From: JAYVJH01 sp043777595 | Lineage (GTDB): Bacteria; Bacteroidota; Bacteroidia; Cytophagales; Spirosomataceae | Length of the DNA stretch: 64,000 bases | Assembly: GCA_043777595.1 (NCBI GenBank) | Contig: JAYWHT010000077.1 | Coordinates: forward strand, 45,623 to 109,622 | Reading direction: 5' to 3' | Shown: in pieces, positions 57,658-64,000 of the stretch | Position numbering within the stretch: the stretch's first letter is position 1 | Layout of the letters: each line of letters starts with the position of its first letter | The notes under the pieces: generated by a model | The model's database searches: none | What the model was told of the DNA's origin: nothing | Seen by the model: only the letters and a program-made list of their open reading frames with translations | Program-made: the position numbers and the translations under genes

Positions 57658-59898
57658 TTAACGACTGCGGTTTCCGCCGTCTCGTCTGTCGCTGCCACCA
57701 CGGTCATTACCACCTCTAAAACCACCTCTATCGCCACCACCCTCACGTGGCTCACGTGGTGGGCGTTCTACAAAGCCCTCTGGCTTGGGCAACAGTGCCT
57801 TAGCCGATAACCTGTACTTACCCGTTTTTTTATCTACTTCCAATAATTTTACTTGTAATTTATCACCAACGGCCAATATCCCCTCTAAGGTTTCGAGACG
57901 CTCCCACTTAATTTCTGAAATATGTAGTAGGCCATCTTTGCCTGGCATAAACTCAACAAACGCACCAAATGGCTGGATTGACTTAACGACACCATCATAA
58001 ACGGCATCTTCTTCTGGAATAGCTACAATACCTCTGATGCGTTTGAGAGCGATGTCCATGCTGTCTTTATCTGCCGAGAAAACAGTAACGTAGCCTGCAC
58101 CGTCTTTTTCTTCAATGTTGATAGTTGCTCCCGACACACGCTGTATTTCTTGAATAATTTTACCGCCTGGCCCGATGATAGAGCCGATTTGGTCTTGCTC
58201 AATTTTGATAGTAATGGCTCTCGGTGCTTGTGGTTTGAGGTCGTCTCTGACAGCCTGAATGGCTTTGTTCATTTCGCCCAAAATATGCAAACGACCACGG
58301 CGAGCTTGGTCTAAGGCTTCGACCAATACCTCATACGCCAATCCTTCTACTTTCATATCCATCTGACAAGCTACTATACCTTTGGCTGTACCTGTAACTT
58401 TAAAGTCCATATCCCCTAAGTGGTCTTCATCGCCCAAAATGTCTGACAATACTGCATACTTGCCTTCATCGTCGGTAATCAAGCCCATGGCAATACCTGC
58501 CACTGGGGCTTTGATTTGCACACCTGCGTCCATCAGTGCGAGCGTAGCCGCACAAACAGTTGCCATCGACGACGAGCCGTTTGATTCTAAAATATCTGAA
58601 ACAATACGAATTGTATAAGGATTGTTGGCATCGTCTGGCAATACTTTTTTGATAGAGCGGTGCGCCAAGTTACCATGACCTACTTCACGGCGGCCTGGCC
58701 CACGGTTTGGTTTTACTTCGCCAGTCGAAAACCCTGGAAAGTTATAGTGGAGCATAAATCGGCTATGGCCGTAGTTCATGGCCTGATCTACTATTTGCTC
58801 ATCGAGTTTCGTTCCAAGTGTTACCGTTGTCAATGACTGTGTTTCGCCACGGGTAAATAGTGCCGAACCGTGTGGCGACGGCAAGAAATCTACTTCGCAC
58901 ACTATCTGGCGTACTTCGTCCAACTGGCGGCTGTCCAAACGCTTGCGCTCGTCCAACACCAAGCGGCGTGAGGCCGTCCATTCTACATCATGAATATACC
59001 GTTTGGCCAAGCCTACATTTAGTTCTGGATTTTCGGCCAATGCTGCCGCCAAAAACTCTACTTGAACGGCTTTGAAGCCTTCTTTGCGGGCATTTTTGTT
59101 GGCATTACCTTGTCTGGCTACGGCATATACTTTGTCGTAACAGGCCTTTGTAACCATTTCACGTAGTGCCTCATCGTGTGTTACGTGGCTAAATGTACGT
59201 TTTTCTGTTTTGCCAGCCGCTGCTTCAAATTCTTTCTGAACAGCACATTGAACTTTAATGGCTTCGTGCGCTACTTTGATGGCTTCGAGCATTTCGGCCT
59301 CAGAGGCTTCGTTCATTTCGCCTTCTACCATACAAATATCTTTTTCAGAACCTGCCACGATAAGGTCGAGGTGGGCATCTTTCAAAAGCGATGTAGCTGG
59401 ATTGACAATATACTGGCCGTTGATTTTGGCCACACGCACCTCAGAGATGGGGCCGCCCGTAAAAGGCACGTCCGAAATCATCAAGGCCGACGATGCCGCC
59501 AAGGCCGCCAAAGCGTCGGGTAGTACCTCGGGGTCTGCCGATATTAAAAACACATTGACTTGTGTGTCTGAATGGAAGTCTTCTGGAAACATCGGGCGCA
59601 AAGCTCTGTCTATCAGACGGCTCACCAATACTTCGTGGTCTGATAGGCGGCCTTCACGACGTTGAAAACTACCAGGAATACGACCTGCCGAAGCAAATTT
59701 TTCTTGATAATCTACCGAAAGTGGCAAAAAATCAATACCGTCTTTGGGAGTTGGGTTACAGACTACGGTAGCCAACAAAACAGTTTTACCCATTCTGAGT
59801 ACGACAGCCCCATCGGCCTGTCTGGCAAGTTTGCCTGTTTCGAGGGTTATAGTACGACCATCTGCAAGAGTAATAGTCTTTGTAATAATATTGAACAT
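57658..59898 (-). CDS. pnp: Polyribonucleotide nucleotidyltransferase
   Basis: Degrades RNA 3' to 5' using phosphate. 746 residues. Two RNase PH domains (first: LRMGKTVLLATVV; second: LFTRGETQSLTTVTLGT with FMLHYNFPGFSTGEVKPNRGPGRREVGHG), then a KH domain (IKIEQDQIGSIIGPGGKIIQEIQ) and an S1 domain (VYDGVVKSIQPFGAFVEFMPG). The C-terminal tail is rich in Arg, Gly and Asp. rpsO lies upstream with a hairpin between them, the classical rpsO-pnp order. Confidence 0.96.
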   Translation of the reverse strand: MFNIITKTITLADGRTITLETGKLARQADGAVVLRMGKTVLLATVVCNPTPKDGIDFLPLSVDYQEKFASAGRIPGSFQRREGRLSDHEVLVSRLIDRALRPMFPEDFHSDTQVNVFLISADPEVLPDALAALAASSALMISDVPFTGGPISEVRVAKINGQYIVNPATSLLKDAHLDLIVAGSEKDICMVEGEMNEASEAEMLEAIKVAHEAIKVQCAVQKEFEAAAGKTEKRTFSHVTHDEALREMVTKACYDKVYAVARQGNANKNARKEGFKAVQVEFLAAALAENPELNVGLAKRYIHDVEWTASRRLVLDERKRLDSRQLDEVRQIVCEVDFLPSPHGSALFTRGETQSLTTVTLGTKLDEQIVDQAMNYGHSRFMLHYNFPGFSTGEVKPNRGPGRREVGHGNLAHRSIKKVLPDDANNPYTIRIVSDILESNGSSSMATVCAATLALMDAGVQIKAPVAGIAMGLITDDEGKYAVLSDILGDEDHLGDMDFKVTGTAKGIVACQMDMKVEGLAYEVLVEALDQARRGRLHILGEMNKAIQAVRDDLKPQAPRAITIKIEQDQIGSIIGPGGKIIQEIQRVSGATINIEEKDGAGYVTVFSADKDSMDIALKRIRGIVAIPEEDAVYDGVVKSIQPFGAFVEFMPGKDGLLHISEIKWERLETLEGILAVGDKLQVKLLEVDKKTGKYRLSAKALLPKPEGFVERPPREPREGGGDRGGFRGGNDRGGSDRRDGGNRSR

Positions 59899-59974
59899 AT
59901 TTATGAATATTGAAAAAAGCTGCGTGTCTGTAATATTGAAACCGCTGGCTGCGAATAATTGTTTTGAGGAGAAT

Positions 59975-60006
59975 AAACAGGAAACCCAAATCTGAGTTTC
60001 CTGTTT
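59975..60006 (-). terminator. Hairpin between rpsO and pnp
   Basis: AAACAGGAAAC (59975-59985) pairs with GTTTCCTGTTT (59996-60006) around ten bases. On the minus strand the second arm ends in CTGTTT. It starts nine bases after the rpsO stop, so it can end or attenuate transcription into pnp, or be a site of processing. Confidence 0.65.
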
Positions 60007-60015
60007 GAAAGCGAA

Positions 60016-60285
60016 TTATTTACGAATACCTAATTCGGCAATAATGGCACGGTAGCGAGCGATGTCTATGCGATACAAATAGTCTAATAGACGGCGGCGT
60101 TTACCTACTAATTTCAACAAACCCAAACGAGTTGAATTGTCTTTTTTGTTTGCTCTTAAATGTTCTGTTAGGTGATTGATACGAAACGTGAACAGCGCAA
60201 TTTGCGATTCTGATAAGCCAGTGTCTGCGGCATTTTTACCATGTTTAGTAAAAATTTCCTGCTTGGCTTCCGATGTTAAATACAT
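60016..60285 (-). CDS. rpsO: 30S ribosomal protein S15
   Basis: 89 residues, standard length. FTKHGKNAADTGLSESQIALFTFRINHLTEHL, DNSTRLGLLKLVGKRRRLLDYLYR and DIARYRAIIAELGIRK are canonical. Binds 16S rRNA early in 30S assembly. A TACTTTTG box lies 43 bases upstream. Confidence 0.98.
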   Translation of the reverse strand: MYLTSEAKQEIFTKHGKNAADTGLSESQIALFTFRINHLTEHLRANKKDNSTRLGLLKLVGKRRRLLDYLYRIDIARYRAIIAELGIRK

Positions 60286-60327
60286 AATTGTAACCTCAGA
60301 TTAGTGATTAAAAAATAAATTGAGGTG

Positions 60328-60335
60328 CAAAAGTA
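60328..60335 (-). promoter_or_regulatory. -7 box of the rpsO promoter
   Basis: Minus strand TACTTTTG followed by CACC, a match to TAnnTTTG, 43 bases before the rpsO start. No TTTG lies at the right distance for a -33 element. Confidence 0.45.
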
Positions 60336-60418
60336 CAACATTTTTAATGTACATTTATGATTATTGCAAACATCAGAGCAAATAATCGCCTTTTTCAACA
60401 ATATTTTTTTTTATTTCA

Positions 60419-60865
60419 ATGAATTTTATACAAAAAATCAAGGAAACCAATTTTAAACAACTCTTAAAGGACAACCTGACAAACCCCAACGAATCGGACG
60501 AGGTGAAGGCGTTATCAATCGGTTTTGGATTTTTTATGGCCATCGTTCCTATTTGGGGCTTTCAGTTGGTATCGGCTATTGCGCTATCGGTTGTGTTGAG
60601 GCTCAACAAAGCATTGGTTATATTGGCGGCCAATCTAAGCCTGCCCCCGCTCATTCCGTTTATTATTTATTTGGGTATAAAAATGGGGGCATTTTGGGTA
60701 GGCGATAAAGCCAAACAGCTAACGTTTGACAAAAACCTATCGCTCGATAGCATCAAAGACAATTTACTGCAATATATTTTGGGTAGCATGACTTTGGCTG
60801 TGATGGTGGGTATAACGGGTGGATTTTTGGCTTATGCTTTGATTAAAGTATTCAAGAAACGATAA
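60419..60865 (+). CDS. DUF2062 membrane protein
   Basis: 148 residues. A short basic N-terminus is followed by three or four transmembrane helices: ALSIGFGFFMAIVPIWGFQ, LVSAIALSVVLRLNKALVILAANLS, PPLIPFIIYLGIKMGAFWVG and YILGSMTLAVMVGITGGFLAYALI. The pattern GFxxxIxPxWGxQ and N-x-SLPPLIPFI is that of DUF2062, of unknown role, sometimes fused to glycosyltransferases. Stand-alone here. Confidence 0.85.
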   Translation: MNFIQKIKETNFKQLLKDNLTNPNESDEVKALSIGFGFFMAIVPIWGFQLVSAIALSVVLRLNKALVILAANLSLPPLIPFIIYLGIKMGAFWVGDKAKQLTFDKNLSLDSIKDNLLQYILGSMTLAVMVGITGGFLAYALIKVFKKR

Positions 60866-60871
60866 TCTAAT

Positions 60872-60919
60872 AGTGAATAGTGTAAAACGAATAGTGAAAA
60901 ACGTTTTACACTACTCACT
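60872..60919. terminator. Hairpin after the DUF2062 gene
   Basis: AGTGAATAGTGTAAAACG (60872-60889) pairs with CGTTTTACACTACTCACT (60902-60919), one mismatch, around 12 bases. It is six bases after the stop and 28 bases before the GH3 start. No T run follows, so termination is uncertain. Similar CACTACTCACT words occur after the HprK-like gene near 2402. Confidence 0.5.
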
Positions 60920-60946
60920 ACTCACCATATTTATTGCTAACACAAA

Positions 60947-62968
60947 ATGAACCTTGTTTTCAAAACATTATTTGCTACCTCTTTGACATTGCTTTTAATG
61001 TCGCTACAAGCCCAAAAACCGACCCAGCCACAACTCGGCAACCGAACGGTAGAGATATTGACAGTCAATAACCTAAAATTTAAAGACCTCAACAAAAACC
61101 ATAAACTCGACCAATACGAGGACTGGCGGCTACCCAATAGTTTAAGAATCAAGGACTTGATTGGGCAGATGACGATGGAAGAAAAAATTGGTTTTATGCT
61201 CATCAGCAGTACTCGGCTCAAAGGCGACTATTCGTTTCAGCCCAATGCACCCAAAGCCGAAATTTCGAGTGGTTTTAACGAAGAAGATTTGGTGCAGCCT
61301 ATCAATATGTTTACCCGAAAGCCCTTGCCAGTACCCAATTTGGGAGCGGCGGGTACAACCAAAGGCGTGATGACTTACCACTTGCGGCATTTTATATTGC
61401 GAGCCAATACCACTGCCCAGATTATGGCCGAATGGTCTAATAATTTACAGGCTCTTTGTGAGTCTTCACGGTTGGGTATTCCGGCCATCGTTGCCTCAAA
61501 CCCTCGCAATCACGTTACGACCGATGCCTCTGTGGGGTTAAGTGTGGGTACAACTGTTTTTTCAAAATGGCCTGGCGAACTGGGTCTTTCGGCTATGAGA
61601 GACTTGAAACTGACCCGTGAGTTTGCCCAAATAGCCGCCAAAGAATGGACTTCGGTAGGCTTACGCAAAGGCTATATGTACATGGCCGACTTGGCCACTG
61701 AGCCACGCTGGCAACGTGTAGAAGGCACTTTTGGTGAAGATGCCGACTGGGCAGCCAGCATGATCCGAGAAATTGTACTGGGGTTTCAGGGTCTTAAACT
61801 AAACAAAAACTCTGTGGCACTCACTACCAAGCACTTTCCTGGGGGCGGCCCACAAGAAGACGGTCAAGATTCACATTTTGACTGGGGTAAGTTTGCACAT
61901 TACCCAGGTGGTATGTTCGACTATCACGTCAAGCCCTTCAAGGCGGCCATTGAGGCGGGTACGTCGTCGATGATGCCCTACTACTCTGCCCCCAAAGACA
62001 AAAACATGGAAGCCGTGGGGTTTTCGTACAACAAAGCCGTTATCAAAGACTTATTGCGTACAAAATTAGGCTTCAAGGGCATTATCAACTCAGACACTGG
62101 CCCTATCGACATGATGCCGTGGGGTGTAGAAAACCTGACTGTGCTGCAACGTTACCAAAAAGCGATTGAGGCTGGAGTTGATATATTTTCGGGTGGGGCC
62201 GACCCTGCTCTATTGTTAGAAACCGTCAAAAAAGGAATGGTAACAGAGGCTCGCATTAACGAATCTATTGCACGATTGCTAAAAGAAAAATATGAATTAG
62301 GACTATTTGAAAACCCTTATGTAGATGTAGAAAATGCCATCAGAACGGTTGGGAATATCGAATTTCAAAAAAAAGCCGACTTAGCCCAACGCAAATCAAT
62401 AGTTTTGCTCCGCAACGAGGCGCAATTATTACCAATATTAACCAAAACCAAGGTTTACTTTGAAACTTACAAACAAAATACTGGACAAGGTGCGGCTGTC
62501 AATGTCAATAAGCCTGTGATTCAAAACGCAAACATAACATTTGTAGCAACCAAAGAAGAAGCCGACGTGGTTTTGTTGTGGCTCATACCAAGTGGTGGAA
62601 GTTTGTTTAGTTCGCAAGGCAAGCCTATTGAGTTGAGTTTGTCCAAAAATAAAATTGACGTAGCCCACGTGAACGAAATAATCAACGCTAAACCAACCAT
62701 TGTAGCCGTCAATTATACCAATCCGTGGGTAATAGACGAGATTGATTTGGGCAAAACCAAAACCATACTGGCGACCTTTGGCACTACGCAAGAGGCACTT
62801 TTGGACGTTGTAACGGGTATTTATAAACCGACAGGCAAAATGCCATTTACGACACCCATCTCCGAAAAAGCAGCCCAAGAAAACAAATCGGACGTGCCGG
62901 GCTATCTGGAACCCAAAGGCTATGGACTGTTTATGTTTGGGTATGGGTTAAGTTATGCGAATAAGTAG
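60947..62968 (+). CDS. Glycoside hydrolase family 3 beta-glucosidase-like enzyme, secreted
   Basis: 673 residues with signal peptide (about 1-22, LLLMSLQAQ). GH3 catalytic barrel: LIGQMTMEEKIGFML, RLGIPAIVASNPRN, KHFPGGG (near 295-301), and the nucleophile Asp383 in GIINSDTGPIDMMPWG. The C-terminal alpha/beta sandwich runs from SIVLLRNEAQLLPI on, with TVVLLW-like strands and FGYGLSYANK at the end, the usual C-terminal GH3 motif. The fibronectin-like domain of longer members is missing. Substrate not predictable; no SusC/D genes are near. Confidence 0.9.
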   Translation: MNLVFKTLFATSLTLLLMSLQAQKPTQPQLGNRTVEILTVNNLKFKDLNKNHKLDQYEDWRLPNSLRIKDLIGQMTMEEKIGFMLISSTRLKGDYSFQPNAPKAEISSGFNEEDLVQPINMFTRKPLPVPNLGAAGTTKGVMTYHLRHFILRANTTAQIMAEWSNNLQALCESSRLGIPAIVASNPRNHVTTDASVGLSVGTTVFSKWPGELGLSAMRDLKLTREFAQIAAKEWTSVGLRKGYMYMADLATEPRWQRVEGTFGEDADWAASMIREIVLGFQGLKLNKNSVALTTKHFPGGGPQEDGQDSHFDWGKFAHYPGGMFDYHVKPFKAAIEAGTSSMMPYYSAPKDKNMEAVGFSYNKAVIKDLLRTKLGFKGIINSDTGPIDMMPWGVENLTVLQRYQKAIEAGVDIFSGGADPALLLETVKKGMVTEARINESIARLLKEKYELGLFENPYVDVENAIRTVGNIEFQKKADLAQRKSIVLLRNEAQLLPILTKTKVYFETYKQNTGQGAAVNVNKPVIQNANITFVATKEEADVVLLWLIPSGGSLFSSQGKPIELSLSKNKIDVAHVNEIINAKPTIVAVNYTNPWVIDEIDLGKTKTILATFGTTQEALLDVVTGIYKPTGKMPFTTPISEKAAQENKSDVPGYLEPKGYGLFMFGYGLSYANK

Positions 62969-62981
62969 TCTGGTGTTTACA

Positions 62982-63027
62982 GTCTGGAGTCGTGAGTTAA
63001 ATGTGATACTGTAAATCAGTAAGTTAT
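62982..63027 (+). repeat. 46-bp dispersed intergenic repeat, copy 2
   Basis: Starts GTCTGGAGTCGTGAGTT and ends ACTGTAAATCAGTAAGTTAT-type sequence (36 of 46 bases shared with 20324-20369). It begins 14 bases after the GH3 stop. Confidence 0.55.
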
Positions 63028-63140
63028 TTTTAATGCTTACCACCAATACCTACTGTTTTATATCATGTACCCAAACGACAATATCTTTTGACACTATGCC
63101 GTTAGAGATATGTTAGAACAAAAATAAAATATCACTTGCT

Positions 63141-63824
63141 ATGCCCAACATCTTACTATTAGAAGATGACGTTATACTTTCAAAAGAAACAAGTCTTTTT
63201 TTACGCAATAAAGGCTTTGACTGCGATTGTGTTTTTGACGGCGAGGTGGTTTTTCGACAAATTAGGAACAATACCTACGATATTTTTTTGTTAGACATCA
63301 ACGTTCCAAAACGCAACGGCTTAGATGTTTGTAAGCAAATCAGAGAAACTAACAAGACTACGCCTATTTTGATGCTGACGGCGTATGGCGACATTCAAGA
63401 CAAAACCGATGCCTTTGGCTTCGGAGCAGACGACTACCTGACCAAGCCTTTTTTGCTCGACGAACTACTGCTACGCATCAACTCACTACTACGCCGAAGT
63501 AGTCAGCCCCAAAATACCGATGAGCTGATTGTAATAGACAATTTGGCCATAAACCTAACAGACAAGAGTGTAATGCGGGCCAATGAGACCATAGAACTTA
63601 GCCCCAAAGAATACCAGCTACTCGTGTTTTTGGCACAGGCCAAAGGCCGTGTTCTGTCAAAAGCCACCATAGCCGACCAAGTATGGGACATACAGTTTGA
63701 TACCCAAACCAATACGATTGAGGTTTATATCAATTTTTTGAGAAAGAAAATTGACAAAAACCATGAAACCAAACTCATTCACACCCGTCAAGGCTTTGGT
63801 TATTATTTAAAAAAAGACAATTAA
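63141..63824 (+). CDS. OmpR/PhoB-type response regulator
   Basis: 227 residues. Receiver domain with acidic pair E8/D9, phosphoacceptor Asp52 (FLLDINVPKRNG), Thr80 and Lys102 (ADDYLTKPF). C-terminal winged helix: IELSPKEYQLLVFLAQAKGRVLSKATIADQVWD and TIEVYINFLRKKIDK, ending FGYYLKK. The matching sensor kinase, usually adjacent, is not before it, and after it comes noncoding DNA rather than a kinase frame, so it is orphaned within the window. Confidence 0.93.
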   Translation: MPNILLLEDDVILSKETSLFLRNKGFDCDCVFDGEVVFRQIRNNTYDIFLLDINVPKRNGLDVCKQIRETNKTTPILMLTAYGDIQDKTDAFGFGADDYLTKPFLLDELLLRINSLLRRSSQPQNTDELIVIDNLAINLTDKSVMRANETIELSPKEYQLLVFLAQAKGRVLSKATIADQVWDIQFDTQTNTIEVYINFLRKKIDKNHETKLIHTRQGFGYYLKKDN

Positions 63825-63947
63825 AAAATAAATTATCCAGATGGTAAAATAGAGACAACTGGCCAACACGTTTTTTGGGTCTAAAAGTAAAAATGGTAAC
63901 TGAATAACGGATTGTGCTAGTAGAATTATTTTGAAAAAAGGGTAAAA

Positions 63948-63989
63948 ATGGTTATCTCAAGGTTGCAAAACCAAAATAGAGATAACCAT
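63948..63989. repeat. Inverted repeat covering a start codon at the right edge
   Basis: ATGGTTATCTC (63948-63958) pairs exactly with GAGATAACCAT (63979-63989). An inner GGTT/AACC pair (63961-63964 with 63969-63972) extends the structure. The right arm includes the first two bases of the ATG at 63988. Confidence 0.6.
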
Positions 63990-64000
63990 GAACCAGATAG
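63988..64000 (+). CDS. Possible gene start cut by the window end
   Basis: ATG at 63988 with only four codons visible (MNQI). It is preceded by the inverted repeat above. The combination of hairpin and start codon is seen at the 5' end of some insertion-sequence transposases, but four residues cannot confirm a family. Confidence 0.2.

Noticed and set aside
63825..63947. Insertion-sequence end after the response regulator
   Set aside because: Two GTAAAAATGGT words are seen, but no terminal inverted repeat pair or target duplication can be shown without the sequence beyond the edge.

Overview
The window is a chromosomal stretch from a member of the Bacteroidota, most likely the order Cytophagales. 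The clearest signs are a complete alternative complex III cluster (ActA-F) joined to a caa3-like cytochrome oxidase operon, a short primary sigma factor without region 1.1, DUF2911, DUF6807, DUF420 and DUF3341 proteins, TonB_C and CPBP proteins, no visible Shine-Dalgarno sites, and several promoters of the Bacteroidota form TTTG-N19/21-TAnnTTTG. Nothing points to a plasmid or phage. The genus cannot be named from the sequence alone.

Layout. 0-10 kb: edge of a TetR-like gene, an operon of a double TonB_C protein and an HPr-kinase-like ATPase, clpX, a GDSL lipoprotein, fadH, an outer-membrane-type protein and guaB. 9.7-19.5 kb is the most accessory-rich part: an orphan adenine methyltransferase of Mod type, a DUF433/DUF5615 toxin-antitoxin pair directly before gpsA, a DUF6922-like protein, a CPBP protease, a very large PlsB-HAD-PlsC fusion acyltransferase, a PIN toxin-antitoxin pair and a GIY-YIG (T5orf172) protein. 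A decayed copy of the first codons of the fusion acyltransferase lies on the far side of that last module, so the roughly 2-kb module appears to have arrived by an insertion that duplicated the gene's 5' end.

19.5-28 kb: an alpha/beta hydrolase, a 470-base repeat-containing intergenic region, tRNA-Met, an orphan barstar, ppc, tRNA-His with a decayed second copy, then a carotenoid-pathway membrane protein (CruF-like) next to a CarH-like B12-binding MerR regulator. 28-46 kb: one long minus-strand respiratory block read from actA to coxD, followed by assembly factors and prmC. It moves electrons from quinol through ActABCDEF to the haem-copper oxidase, with haem A made by CtaB and CtaA. A SCO-like member of this block has lost its copper-binding cysteines.

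46-64 kb: core information genes (tRNA-Cys, rpsA, smpB, dnaG, a DEAD-box helicase, rpoD, pnp, rpsO) mixed with small enzymes, a 55-residue membrane protein not previously in view because of its size, a GH3 glycosidase and a response regulator. The right edge carries a hairpin that covers the start codon of a gene cut by the window end. Intergenic regions carry several hairpins, one family of which (core GAAGCC..TCGCT) recurs three times.
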